Source of the DNA: an uncultured Ignavibacteriota bacterium
GTDB lineage: Bacteria > Bacteroidota > Ignavibacteria > Palsa-1295
Assembly (NCBI GenBank): GCA_903900335.1
Contig: CAIUMP010000041.1
Span: forward strand, 101,964 to 165,963
Direction: 5' to 3'
Length of the DNA stretch: 64,000 nt
The first letter of the stretch is position 1. Each line of letters starts with the position of its first letter. The notes under the pieces were generated by a model. The model saw nothing but the letters and a program-made list of their open reading frames with translations. It was not told the DNA's origin and ran no database searches. This document shows, one piece after another, positions 35,822 to 45,054 of this stretch. The position numbers were made by a program, and so were the translations under genes.

Positions 35822-35936
35822 ATGTTCGTGCACATGTGACGTGTGGATGGATTGTCATTCACCCTTCGAGATGTGATATCAGGGCAATTTACGTTGCCAC
35901 TTTGAGGCGAGCGGGGCGGGGCGGAGATAGCGCGGT

Positions 35937-35953
35937 TGGATGAGCGATCATCC
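35937..35953. repeat. Palindromic 17-mer, copy 2
   Basis: Identical to the 17-mer at 35805-35821, including the four-base loop. Two identical copies in a gap of 700 bases suggest a pair of operator sites or the borders of a small inserted element. Confidence 0.65.
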
Positions 35954-36196
35954 GAGTGCTCTCAGGCGGCGTTCCGGCAGCGAGCGCTTGATGTCTGCAG
36001 CAGCAGACCCCGGCACTTCCAGCGCGAAGAGATGCACTCCTTCGTTGACGAGAATCGGTTGATTGCGGGTGGCATTTCGGACTCCAAGTGGTAGGGATGA
36101 TGAGTTACTCTCACGAGCAACTCTCTTCACCAATGAGAAATCATTCGTTGTGCCTCGTGGCGGACGGAGTCAGGATTAACTAACTTCTGAAAGACT

Positions 36197-36622
36197 ATGT
36201 CACTTACTTCATTCGAATCACGCAGCGCCACGGCTTCAAGCGCAGCGATCACCTCCTCAGTTCGATCCCACACGGACGCGGCGAAGAATCTCGCTCCGTA
36301 CGTCGATCTCCAACAACCTGCCTTCACATGGCGTCCCGTCGAGGACGAGACAGCCAGACCAGGTCACGGCGGCAATCCCGTCTCAGATCTCATACCCGAC
36401 GAGGTTTACACGATCCTTCGTGCAAATGATATGATCAACGACAAAGCAGTCCGGGACTATATCATTCGACGCGCCTTCCGTGCGTTGCGAGAGGAGCAAA
36501 ACTACAAAAGCGCGGAAGCCATTGAGAAGATCAAAGAGATCTATCCCTACCTCCAGATGGACACCATCCGCAAGATCATTTACCGTATTAACTCGGCGAA
36601 CAATCGAAAGTTGATGTTTTGA
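36197..36622 (+). CDS. Hypothetical protein with helical C-terminal domain
   Basis: A 141-residue soluble protein. The first 55 residues are Ser/Thr/Ala-rich and look disordered. From about residue 64 a compact, strongly helical domain follows (LIPDEVYTILRAND, KAVRDYIIRRAFRALREEQ, YKSAEAIEKIKEIYPYL, TIRKIIYRINSANN). The helical part has the amphipathic pattern of a real fold and might bind nucleic acid, given its many basic residues. No family is recognised. It stands alone between the palindrome region and a convergent metallopeptidase gene. Confidence 0.68.
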   Translation: MSLTSFESRSATASSAAITSSVRSHTDAAKNLAPYVDLQQPAFTWRPVEDETARPGHGGNPVSDLIPDEVYTILRANDMINDKAVRDYIIRRAFRALREEQNYKSAEAIEKIKEIYPYLQMDTIRKIIYRINSANNRKLMF

Positions 36623-36721
36623 TTATGCAGGGATTCCGTGCGCAGGGGAAGCACTACCTGGCTGTGGGCGGGTGGAGCAACATTAGCAGGGCAAGGCGCG
36701 AGCGTCGCCCTAGCGAAGCCG

Positions 36722-39640
36722 TTAGTGGATTACGACCTTCTGAATGGACTGCTTAGTGCCGGTACTTAGCACCGCCCAGTATATCCCTGGTTCGAGGTGG
36801 CTGTATGGAGCGGAGCAAGGGATATCGTAAATGCCGGGCTCAAGTGGTTGATCGGTAAGATCCGCAACAACGTCACCGAGTACATTCTTGAGCACCAGAG
36901 TAGCACGAGTGCGCTCTGCTATACTAAAACGAATGGTGAACTCTGCAGTTGGTGACACAGGATTCGGGTAAATCGACTGGATCGAAGAGGAGCGCGGTGA
37001 AATGTTACTTTCAGCCGCTCGAAGTGGTGGGGCTGTATTTCCAGCCGCGAGAATCTCCAGATCATCGACACCGGCTTCCACAACTGCCTGAACCGAGTTA
37101 CTAGCGATGTACCGGAGCATGACATGCGTCGCAGCCGGTGCGTAATCACTAACTCGAAACCAGAAGCTTTGCCATCCGTCGGTTGATGAGCTAATGCGCT
37201 GAATTTCTTTCCAGGTAGTTCCGTCGTCAGACGAAAGTTGGACAACCCACTCTGGGACACCGTTTATGAACAGCTGATCGTTCGAATAGAAGAACCAATA
37301 TCGAAGAATGGGGGAGATAGCCTCGCTTAGGTCAATAGAGTTCGTGGTAAGCGTGGTTGTACCACTATCGACGCAATCAGACCAAATCTCACGAGAGTGT
37401 AAGTTGCCCGTCACGTAGCAGGACGTGCCCTTTGGACTATGGTCTGAATCCTGCTGCACCCAATGGTTGGGGATATTATATGTACCGTAAGGAACAGCTC
37501 GCACCCAACGACCTGTAACTGCGTCGTCCGAGGGAAGCCCGAGGGACCAGCCATTGTCGTGCTCGCAGTCGTCAAAGTAGGCCCGTCCAAAACCCACCAT
37601 GAAACTCTCCTTTGGCGTCGTAGTTGCTCCACCGTTATCTACCGTCAAACTTGCCGAAGAATAGTAGGTGATAACGCTGCCCGGTTTTTGTTTTGGAATA
37701 ATGGATTCGAAATGTGATGTATCCCCTGGGATCGGGGTGAAGGGCTGTGACTTGTATGACTTTCCCCCATCAAGCGAATAATGCAGATTGAACTTTGTCA
37801 GGTCGATTGTGCCAATTGGCGCGTTGTATGTTGCGTCGACGATCACAGGATAACCAGTAGCGCTGCTATCCTGATCAGGTGTCTTCAGAGGCAGAAGCTG
37901 AAGGAATGAGGAGAGATAGATGCCATGATTAGCGAATGCTTGAATGATCTGATCGGCATGGGGCGATCCATTCTCAAGGTTGTTATCATTGTCGTCAAGC
38001 GTAAGCACGTCCATCAGTACGCTTCCCAATAGCGGTCGCATCACGTCAGGACCGGTCTGATCAGGACCATCAGGGTTGAGCCACTCCATTTGATGGAAGA
38101 GGCGTTCCGCAGTATCTTTGCCAATCAGTTTCCTGAGATCCCAGAATGCACCCGCAATAATCTCACCGGCCAAATGTGGGTCGTTGTCAACGGTCCCTGT
38201 AAAGACAGCAGAATTATCGCACGACCGCAATATCTTGGTTGAGTCGGCAGAATAAAATCCAATACCAATCCTTGGGTCATCGCGCATAAATGCGCTACAT
38301 AGGTCCGCAAACCCTTCTCCTAACGTCCGATTCACTTGTCGCGCATTCGAGCCATTGAGATAGCGGGCCGCGGCCACACGGTGTCCAAACTCATGATAGA
38401 TGACGTCCGCAATTTCGCCCGTATTGGTACAGTCCCCGCCAGCTTGAAAGAAGTTGAGACTATTGCTGTCCGCGTCGTAAAAGGCATTGCACGAAGCATT
38501 GATGTTTACGTTGATCGTGAGCGGATCGTCAAGTCTTGTCAACCCTGGGTCAAGGTTGCGCATATATCTTCTGGCCAGGCATACGTGATACCACGCATCG
38601 CGTTCAGCTGGTTTGGAAAACGCGTCGATCCAAAAAAGATAGTAGCCCGGAGGCTTCAAATGGTTAACGTGCGCGGTGTCGGTTCGCCCATCCTTACGTT
38701 CGACATGATAGGTAGAATTAAAGAACCCAGTAACGACATTCGGATACAAATTCAAGACATCAGTTGTCCAATACCCCGAATCATCCGTAGTAACGGGCAC
38801 ACCATCGACGTAGATCAAAGTGTTCGGCAAGCCTACGACAATTGAAGAGTCGAAAGGGGAGTGCGGATGCACGAGAGACAATATCTTGGCACCGATCACC
38901 GTTTGTGGTTTCTTGATGTTTTGATCCCCGCCAACATACTCGAGCATATCCTTCTTCTCCATCAAGCGGCCAGAGCCAGCATCGATGGTGAGTCTCCAAG
39001 CATGTGCCGGTTCGGACTGTCTTACAACTGTTTCAAATGCAAGCCGAATCTCGTTACGGGGTAAGTTGAGGAAGACGAGCTTTGGGGCCGAGAAGCTACT
39101 TGTACCCAAATATCGATCATCCCCGAGATACTTTGGCAAATTCGTTATGATTGTTGAGCTGCTTACCCGAGGAATTAGCAGGTTTGGCTCAGAGGAGCCG
39201 AGGTCACACGAGGCCGACATCAACTGCCCGGAAACCGAACCGATCATGGTATGTAGCCGACAATCACGAACAGGAATGCCGTTGTAGGAGAATTGAAAAG
39301 TAGTCTGCCAGACATTCGCAACTCTTAGTGTTGCCACCGGCTCAATCGCTGCAGAGGAAGGGATCCCAAACGAAGCGGCCAAGTCCGGGACTATCTCGAC
39401 TGCTGCAGTGCGAGCCGCCTCCAGATTGTTGCGCTCAGTTGGAGCTAGCAGAACGGGTGCCGCAGCTCTGCTTACGCTCAGTAGCTTTAGCTCGCTGCCG
39501 TGTTGCCTAGTTATGGTTATGGAGCCCCGGAGGCCGGGATGCAGGTCGGTGTTTTTGGATAGGGGTATGCCTTGCCCGTGCGCCAGAAATGATGGCACCA
39601 GCAGGAGAACCAGCACAAAGTTCGAAGCAGCTCTCGACAT
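36722..39640 (-). CDS. Secreted M36 (fungalysin-like) metallopeptidase, T9SS cargo
   Basis: A 972-residue exported zinc protease. Order: signal peptide (NFVLVLLLVPSFLAHGQ), an FTP-type propeptide region at about 40-230, the catalytic domain with HEFGH near 415-419 and the third-ligand helix EGFADLCSAF about 25 residues later, a beta-sandwich region near 610-680, a jelly-roll domain like those of immune-inhibitor-A proteins (YFDDCEHDNGW, YWFFYSNDQ, SSDDGTTWKE), and a C-terminal T9SS domain (IYPNPVSP, VLKNVLGDVV, LEPGIYWAVL). It probably degrades proteins outside the cell. Its start lies 245 bp from the divergent T9SS gene at 39886, so the two may share control. Confidence 0.88.
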   Translation of the reverse strand: MSRAASNFVLVLLLVPSFLAHGQGIPLSKNTDLHPGLRGSITITRQHGSELKLLSVSRAAAPVLLAPTERNNLEAARTAAVEIVPDLAASFGIPSSAAIEPVATLRVANVWQTTFQFSYNGIPVRDCRLHTMIGSVSGQLMSASCDLGSSEPNLLIPRVSSSTIITNLPKYLGDDRYLGTSSFSAPKLVFLNLPRNEIRLAFETVVRQSEPAHAWRLTIDAGSGRLMEKKDMLEYVGGDQNIKKPQTVIGAKILSLVHPHSPFDSSIVVGLPNTLIYVDGVPVTTDDSGYWTTDVLNLYPNVVTGFFNSTYHVERKDGRTDTAHVNHLKPPGYYLFWIDAFSKPAERDAWYHVCLARRYMRNLDPGLTRLDDPLTINVNINASCNAFYDADSNSLNFFQAGGDCTNTGEIADVIYHEFGHRVAAARYLNGSNARQVNRTLGEGFADLCSAFMRDDPRIGIGFYSADSTKILRSCDNSAVFTGTVDNDPHLAGEIIAGAFWDLRKLIGKDTAERLFHQMEWLNPDGPDQTGPDVMRPLLGSVLMDVLTLDDNDNNLENGSPHADQIIQAFANHGIYLSSFLQLLPLKTPDQDSSATGYPVIVDATYNAPIGTIDLTKFNLHYSLDGGKSYKSQPFTPIPGDTSHFESIIPKQKPGSVITYYSSASLTVDNGGATTTPKESFMVGFGRAYFDDCEHDNGWSLGLPSDDAVTGRWVRAVPYGTYNIPNHWVQQDSDHSPKGTSCYVTGNLHSREIWSDCVDSGTTTLTTNSIDLSEAISPILRYWFFYSNDQLFINGVPEWVVQLSSDDGTTWKEIQRISSSTDGWQSFWFRVSDYAPAATHVMLRYIASNSVQAVVEAGVDDLEILAAGNTAPPLRAAESNISPRSSSIQSIYPNPVSPTAEFTIRFSIAERTRATLVLKNVLGDVVADLTDQPLEPGIYDIPCSAPYSHLEPGIYWAVLSTGTKQSIQKVVIH

Positions 39641-39872
39641 TCTCTAGCCGAACTGGGACTAATAGGCGGTGATAAATTGCAATCCGAATTTTCCGCGTGT
39701 TAATGAAATGGTAATCGCCATAGAAAAGTTGCCCATCGGAATGGAAAAGATAACGCCTTTGAACTCTAGAAAATCAGCAACTTTTTGTCTCATTAGGGGT
39801 TAAGTGATACAAGAAGGGGAGTAATGCTTACCCCCGGCATCGTGTTCGGCAAGAACAATTGGGAAATCACAT

Positions 39873-39880
39873 TATTTTTG
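39873..39880 (+). promoter_or_regulatory. -7 box giving a leaderless start
   Basis: TATTTTTG (TAnnTTTG) ends 5 bases before the ATG at 39886, the same spacing as at the TIR gene (50325-50332 and 50338). Transcription would start at or beside the start codon. No good -33 box is visible at the expected distance. Confidence 0.4.
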
Positions 39881-39885
39881 AACAC

Positions 39886-41118
39886 ATGAAACGTGTTGCT
39901 ACTGTTTTTATGGCGTCGATTTTGGTAGCTGGCTTTAGCGCGATGGTACTCGCGAAAGTCCCTACGCAGAAGGTTGGCCCAAACCCTCGTCAGATCTCAG
40001 CCTCGACTTTTTCGGAAGTTTCCGCAGGAATTGGCTTGACAAAATCATCTCCCGTCTTTCTGCCATCTGAGAAGGGCGCTAGCCCACTGGCAGGACTGAT
40101 CGTTGATGCAATTTCCTACTTTAAGGACACAACCGGCGATAACTGGTTCGTTTTCTCAACGTACGGGGATTCCACCTATCCCGTAACTCTGAAGGTTGGT
40201 ACTCCCAGCCACGATACCACGTTCACTGACACATTCTACCCGAAAGGCCTTGCAGTTCGCTATGAGGCGAACTTCAAGAGCGCATTTATCGATAGTGTGC
40301 AGCTGACTTTTATCCCTCGCAATCTTGGAGCAAAGGACAGCGTCATTTTTGAAGTCCGCCCGATCTATGATGGTCAGACTACCCGTGGCGACGTTCTTCC
40401 GTTCGTTGACGTCTTCTCAAACACACGGACAGGCGCGAACATTGGTAAACCATTCGCTCGAGGCGGGGTCGGCATTGGTGACTTAACAACGCACGATTTT
40501 AACACGATCACGGTCAACTTTAAGCACAAGAGCCTTGGATTTACGACTGCTGGCCGACATGATTTTGCCATCGTTGCTCAGGCCGATGGCCCAGGAATCG
40601 CGACAGATACTCTAACTTGGCAGCTTGACGCGAACTTGAGTGACTTCCAGAGCCCCTATACAGTGGATACCTCCACAGATCGCACCTATCTCATCCACAT
40701 GGATAGCGCGAATCAGGTTGGTAGCCAAGGGTTCTTGACTGACCTGCAAGAGATCGATAACACAGGTACTCCAACCGGTCAAGCCTATTTTGGAACGCCG
40801 ATCATGATCGCCTATATTTCGGGCACTCCGGCTGCGGTTGATGGGACATCAATAGCACTCGGCAGACTTGAGCAAAATTATCCGAATCCTGTCAGTTCGA
40901 CTACCTCGATCGGTTATACCCTTGCTGAGACGACGCCGGTAACCCTAAAGGTGTTCAATGCCGTAGGCGAAGAAGTTGCGACCGTCGTGAATGGACATGA
41001 GGCAGGAGGAGATCACACCGCCACATTCGATGCATCGAAGCTCCCGAACGGAATGTATTATTACAAGATCCAGGCGGGTGCCTTCTCTCAGACACGAAGC
41101 ATGGTCGTAAATAAGTAA
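39886..41118 (+). CDS. Secreted protein with canonical T9SS type A sorting domain
   Basis: A 410-residue exported protein. The ATG at 39886 gives a good signal peptide (RVATVFMASILVAGFSAMVLA); a longer reading from 39859 would start before the predicted promoter. The middle (about 40-320) is a beta-rich extracellular region of unknown fold with a possible jelly-roll domain (VTLKVGTPSHDTTFTDTFYP). The last 85 residues are a textbook T9SS domain: LEQNYPNPVSSTTSIGYTL, VTLKVFNAVGEEVATVV, LPNGMYYYKI, final MVVNK. Its function beyond secretion is unknown. Confidence 0.85.
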   Translation: MKRVATVFMASILVAGFSAMVLAKVPTQKVGPNPRQISASTFSEVSAGIGLTKSSPVFLPSEKGASPLAGLIVDAISYFKDTTGDNWFVFSTYGDSTYPVTLKVGTPSHDTTFTDTFYPKGLAVRYEANFKSAFIDSVQLTFIPRNLGAKDSVIFEVRPIYDGQTTRGDVLPFVDVFSNTRTGANIGKPFARGGVGIGDLTTHDFNTITVNFKHKSLGFTTAGRHDFAIVAQADGPGIATDTLTWQLDANLSDFQSPYTVDTSTDRTYLIHMDSANQVGSQGFLTDLQEIDNTGTPTGQAYFGTPIMIAYISGTPAAVDGTSIALGRLEQNYPNPVSSTTSIGYTLAETTPVTLKVFNAVGEEVATVVNGHEAGGDHTATFDASKLPNGMYYYKIQAGAFSQTRSMVVNK

Positions 41119-41172
41119 TTCAGAATTTCTGATTTTTTGAGCGCCGGTGGAGTTTCCATCGGCGTTCTGCAT

Positions 41173-41868
41173 TTATGAAGACGGCTCAGCGATTGCCAGG
41201 GTCAGTATGCTGATCGAACGCGGCTTTGCTGGGAGCAGGGTCTCCGCAACACTTGCCAATGTCGATCCAGTCGTCATCACGTCATCGACGATGAGGAGAT
41301 TTTTGTCTTTGATCCGAGAGTCCAGAGCGGCGAGCTCAAAAGCTCCTCGGACATTGTTTATGCGTTGCGGTATGGACAGCGTAGTCTGCGAGGGGGTTGC
41401 CCTATTTCGTTTTATGTCTCGCAAAACTCTCAAACCCAATTGGCTTGCGATGCCTTCTGCCAATGCTTCGGATTGGTTGTAGCCACGTTCAGCTAAGCGA
41501 GTGCGGTGCAATGGAACAGGGACAAGGTAGTCCATTCCGGCCGGAACAGTGTCTGAGATCAAGCGGCCGCATGCGCGAGCAAGAGCTGGCATTGCAGAAT
41601 ACTTAAATGAATGGACAATGGATTGGATCGGCGACTCTGAATAGAATGTGAATTTTGACGCGCATTGATTGACGGAAAGATTCGGCGCAATCCTACCGAG
41701 TCGCTCACTAATCTCCAGTAAAGAGGGTGCTTCCTGAGCGAGAAGTATCCTATTGCAGGCTTCACAAAGGTATTTGGATAAAACGTTCGATTCGCTGCTT
41801 CTGCTGCTGGAGCTTATGGAGGAGCTTCCGCAGTGGACACATTTCTCCGGTAGAAAGAGGCTCAACAT
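41173..41868 (-). CDS. comF: ComF-family phosphoribosyltransferase-like protein
   Basis: Homologue of ComF/GntX, needed for DNA uptake in competent bacteria. The start at 41868 gives 231 aa beginning MLSLFLPEKCVHCG; an upstream frame overlaps uvrB and is less likely. A zinc ribbon (CVHCG and CEAC) precedes a PRTase domain with NLLIVDDVMTTGSTLAS. It begins one base after the uvrB stop codon, so the two are almost certainly co-transcribed. Confidence 0.9.
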   Translation of the reverse strand: MLSLFLPEKCVHCGSSSISSSSRSSESNVLSKYLCEACNRILLAQEAPSLLEISERLGRIAPNLSVNQCASKFTFYSESPIQSIVHSFKYSAMPALARACGRLISDTVPAGMDYLVPVPLHRTRLAERGYNQSEALAEGIASQLGLRVLRDIKRNRATPSQTTLSIPQRINNVRGAFELAALDSRIKDKNLLIVDDVMTTGSTLASVAETLLPAKPRSISILTLAIAEPSS

Positions 41869-41869
41869 C

Positions 41870-43909
41870 TCACTTCGTGGTAGCGAGTACCTTCTCCAAT
41901 GACTGGATCTCGTCACGAATGTCGGCAGCCCGTTCGAATTCCATCTCCTTAGCGGCAACTTTCATCTCGAGTTTCATTTGCTCGATCAAATCTCCAAGCT
42001 GGACAGGGGAGAGGTGTTTTAGGACAGCTTGCGGTGTGAGCCGCTTTTCTCGTGCTTTGTCGTGAGCGTCGGTTTTGCGGGCCTCCTGCTTTTTCGAGAC
42101 ATCCGCTATGGAAGTCGATTGAATGATTTCCTCCATGGTCTTCTTAATTGTTCTCGGTACAATTCCATGCTCCGTGTTATAAGCCATCTGGACGGACCTT
42201 CTTCGTTCGGTTTCATCAATAACAGCTTGCATGGAAGCCGTCATCTTGTCAGCATAGAAAATAACTAATCCCTCAGAATTTCGAGCAGTACGCCCTGCCG
42301 TTTGCATGAGCGAGCGTTCGCTTCGTAAAAACCCTTCTTTGTCAGCATCAAGAATGGCAACAAGGGAGACTTCTGGGAGGTCAAGGCCCTCCCTCAGCAG
42401 GTTGACTCCGACAAGCACATCGAATTCGGCGGTACGAAGATCTCGCAGGATCTCTACTCGCTCTAATGCGTCAACATCGCTATGCAGGTACCGTATTTTG
42501 ACGCCAACATTGGAGTAATAGTCGGTCAAATCCTCTGCCATACGTTTTGTAAGCGTGGTCACTAGCACGCGCTCCTCAGCTCTGGCCCGCTTGCGAATCT
42601 CCGCAAGGAGATCATCAATTTGATTTTTGACGGGGCGAACTTCGATTTTGGGATCGAGCAATCCCGTAGGCCGAATGATTTGCTCCACAATAATGCCCTT
42701 GGACTCCGCAAGTTCAAAGTCAGCTGGCGTCGCACTGACATAGACGACCTGATCGAGCATAGCTTGAAACTCGCCAAAATTGAGAGGACGGTTATCGATC
42801 GCACTCGGAAGACGGAATCCATGATTGATCAACGTCTCTTTGCGAGCGCGATCTCCGGCGAACATTCCTCGAATTTGGGGAATGGACTGATGGGATTCAT
42901 CAATTATCATCAAGAACTTCTCGGGAAAATAATCGATCAGAGTGCTTGGTCGTTCGCCGGCTTTCCGGCCTGCAAGATGGCGTGAATAATTTTCTACGCC
43001 AGAGCAATAGCCCAACTCACGAAGCATTTCCAGATCAAATCGCGTGCGCTGCTCAATGCGTTGTGCCTCTAAGAATTTACCCTGCTTTCGAAATAGTGCA
43101 AGTTGATCATCAAGCTCTTGCTCGATTGCAATGATCGCACGTTCCATTTCCGGGGCGCTCGTAACAAAATGTTTTGCAGGATAGACGGTAGCTCGTTCCA
43201 CATTCTTAAGTACCTTACCATCGATGCGATTTATCTCCGATATTTTTTCGATTGTGTCCCCGAAAAACTCGATCCGAAATCCCTCCTCGTCTTCGTAGGC
43301 AGGAATGATCTCGACGACATCGCCGCGAACTCTGAATGTGCCGCGAGCGAACTCGACATCGTTCCGCGAGTAGTGGATCTCTGAAAGTGCGCGAAGCATA
43401 TCATTTCGCTTCACGACCTGCCCCACCTGGACTCGCAGCATCTGTCGGGCATACTCGTCCGGGGATCCTATTCCATATATGCAACTGACAGACGCGACAA
43501 TAATGACATCGGAACGACCATCGAGCAGAGCGCTCGTTGCACGCAACCGTAAGCGATCGATCTCATCGTTGACCGCAAAATCCTTCTCGATGAAGGTATC
43601 CGTTGATGGGATGTACGCTTCGGGCTGATAATAGTCGTAGTAAGAAATGAAGAACTCAACGGCATTATTCGGGAAGAACTGACGGAATTCTCCATAGAGC
43701 TGTGCTGCGAGGGTCTTATTATGACTGATCACGAGCGTCGGCCGGTCGATCTGTGCAATGACATTCGACATGGTGAACGTTTTGCCCGAGCCGGTGACAC
43801 CAAGCAGCACCTGCGCGTGATCGCCTCGACGAATCGCTTCGACGAGCTGTTTTATTGCTTCTGGCTGATCGCCGGAAGGTTTGTAATCGGAAACTATGTC
43901 GAATGCCAT
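41870..43909 (-). CDS. uvrB: Excinuclease ABC subunit B
   Basis: Damage-verification helicase of nucleotide excision repair. The P-loop is in [17 protein letters not shown]. The beta-hairpin region with [12 protein letters not shown], the helicase block [26 protein letters not shown] (motifs V and VI) and a C-terminal UVR motif that contacts UvrC ([14 protein letters not shown]) are all present. The length of 679 aa is normal. It sits in a minus-strand run that begins with lexA; uvrB is an SOS gene in many bacteria. Confidence 0.97.
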   Translation of the reverse strand: MAFDIVSDYKPSGDQPEAIKQLVEAIRRGDHAQVLLGVTGSGKTFTMSNVIAQIDRPTLVISHNKTLAAQLYGEFRQFFPNNAVEFFISYYDYYQPEAYIPSTDTFIEKDFAVNDEIDRLRLRATSALLDGRSDVIIVASVSCIYGIGSPDEYARQMLRVQVGQVVKRNDMLRALSEIHYSRNDVEFARGTFRVRGDVVEIIPAYEDEEGFRIEFFGDTIEKISEINRIDGKVLKNVERATVYPAKHFVTSAPEMERAIIAIEQELDDQLALFRKQGKFLEAQRIEQRTRFDLEMLRELGYCSGVENYSRHLAGRKAGERPSTLIDYFPEKFLMIIDESHQSIPQIRGMFAGDRARKETLINHGFRLPSAIDNRPLNFGEFQAMLDQVVYVSATPADFELAESKGIIVEQIIRPTGLLDPKIEVRPVKNQIDDLLAEIRKRARAEERVLVTTLTKRMAEDLTDYYSNVGVKIRYLHSDVDALERVEILRDLRTAEFDVLVGVNLLREGLDLPEVSLVAILDADKEGFLRSERSLMQTAGRTARNSEGLVIFYADKMTASMQAVIDETERRRSVQMAYNTEHGIVPRTIKKTMEEIIQSTSIADVSKKQEARKTDAHDKAREKRLTPQAVLKHLSPVQLGDLIEQMKLEMKVAAKEMEFERAADIRDEIQSLEKVLATTK

Positions 43910-43926
43910 CGGTGAATGTCGTGCGT

Positions 43927-44502
43927 TTATCCGTGCATCACGGGCTGATTAGGAAGTTCGGATACGATCGTTGCTTCCGCGTGTTCTAACTCATCCAGTC
44001 GTTGAGAAACCAGGTCGGTCGGGTAATAGCGCCGCGCTAATGCGAGGAATGTGGTTCGATGACGAGCCTCACTTTCCAGTAACGAGCGGTAGAATGATCG
44101 GAGGTCCGCGTCATCTACAGACTTCGAGAGAATCTGAAAGCGCTCACAGGATCTCGCTTCAATTAACGAACAGACGATAAGTGTATCGAGCAGACGATGT
44201 GGTTCCTGCTTTCGAATCAGTGCATGGAGTTGTTGTGCGTACTGATCGCCAGGATCCGAACGAAAAGCAATTCCTCGTTCCCGAATCTTAGCAAGAACCA
44301 TCCGGAAATGCCCCATTTCTTCCTCCGCCAGTTCTGCCATGCCCTCCACCAATTCGGACTTGGTCGGGTAACGGCTCAAAAGTGAGATGGCCATCGTCGC
44401 CGCTTTTTTCTCACAATGGGCGTGATCGATGAGAATTGACGCCGGATCGAGATTGGCGGCGGCAAGCCATTCCTGGCTGGAGGGGAGGTGAAGTCCAAGC
44501 AT
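43927..44502 (-). CDS. miaE: MiaE-like tRNA-(ms2io6A)-hydroxylase
   Basis: Ferritin-like di-iron protein (191 aa) that hydroxylates the isopentenyl group on A37 of tRNA. The four-helix pattern supplies metal ligands in [34 protein letters not shown] and [11 protein letters not shown]. The substrate-making enzyme MiaA is encoded at 2556-3479 in this window, which supports the assignment; MiaB, needed for the ms2 group, is not present here. It lies 17 bases upstream of uvrB in the same run. Confidence 0.88.
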   Translation of the reverse strand: MLGLHLPSSQEWLAAANLDPASILIDHAHCEKKAATMAISLLSRYPTKSELVEGMAELAEEEMGHFRMVLAKIRERGIAFRSDPGDQYAQQLHALIRKQEPHRLLDTLIVCSLIEARSCERFQILSKSVDDADLRSFYRSLLESEARHRTTFLALARRYYPTDLVSQRLDELEHAEATIVSELPNQPVMHG

Positions 44503-44531
44503 CTCGTCTATAATATGGATTCAAAATTAAT

Positions 44532-45053
44532 TTAGCGCTTCTTAGCGTTTCGCATTCGTATCATCGAGAAATCGAGAGAGGAGCTTGCAACGTTATCGTG
44601 GAGTCTCCAGAGATCGTGCATAAAACGAAGTTCAACCCCGTAGCCTCTTAATTCAGCCATAGCGTCAGAAACATGATGAACCGATAATGGCACAACAGAG
44701 TCTTGCGAAATGAAGTAACCTGCGCAAGTATCTATTAGCTTGAATGTCTCGACTGGAAATTCATAAACCGATAGCTCCGCCGCTCGAATGTTTTCCAGCC
44801 AATCCCACTCTACGGCGATTACACGGCTCTGGGGTGGGTCCGCTAAATATCTCGCAACATCCTGGGCTGAGGAAGTGTCGTTCCTTGCAAAGCACACCCT
44901 TGGGCAGTCCCTTGGAAGCAAATAGTGGGGGAGATGCTCTTCATCTACGGCCCATACTACCTTGCCCTGAAGTCGAGAGTCTGGTTGTGAAGGCACCTGC
45001 CGAGGGTTGAAGATCTCAATTTCTGGATTGTCGCTTACGTGAAAGAGCCTCAT
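44532..45053 (-). CDS. DUF6886-like hypothetical protein
   Basis: A 173-residue soluble protein beginning MRLFHVSDNPEIEIFNPR, which matches my recollection of the DUF6886 family start. Conserved-looking blocks are VVWAVDEEHLPHYLLPRDCPR, split by loops, and the aromatic block AVEWDWLE. The start at 45053 is preferred because it directly follows the upstream gene's end with a 1-base gap. The longer frame from 45110 overlaps that gene. The function is unknown; the fold may resemble ADP-ribosyltransferase-like RES or DarT-type proteins, but I see no decisive motif. Confidence 0.7.
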   Translation of the reverse strand: MRLFHVSDNPEIEIFNPRQVPSQPDSRLQGKVVWAVDEEHLPHYLLPRDCPRVCFARNDTSSAQDVARYLADPPQSRVIAVEWDWLENIRAAELSVYEFPVETFKLIDTCAGYFISQDSVVPLSVHHVSDAMAELRGYGVELRFMHDLWRLHDNVASSSLDFSMIRMRNAKKR

Positions 45054-45054
45054 C

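Larger units (their letters stand above)
35480..36196. other. Gene-free region with promoter and paired palindromes
   Basis: About 700 bases without a convincing gene. It holds a good Bacteroidota-type promoter (35498-35531), a weak hairpin (ACAGGG 35664-35669 with CCCTGT 35681-35686) and two identical palindromic 17-mers. A 61-codon frame on the minus strand (35948-36133) is Arg-rich and has no recognisable family. A small RNA starting near 35537 is possible. Confidence 0.5.

Noticed and set aside
35948..36133. 61-codon minus-strand frame in the palindrome region
   Set aside because: Arg-rich, no family, overlaps one of the 17-mers; not distinguishable from chance.
38336..38845. 169-codon plus-strand frame opposite the M36 peptidase
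   Set aside because: Lies antisense to the conserved zinc-binding region; no independent signals.
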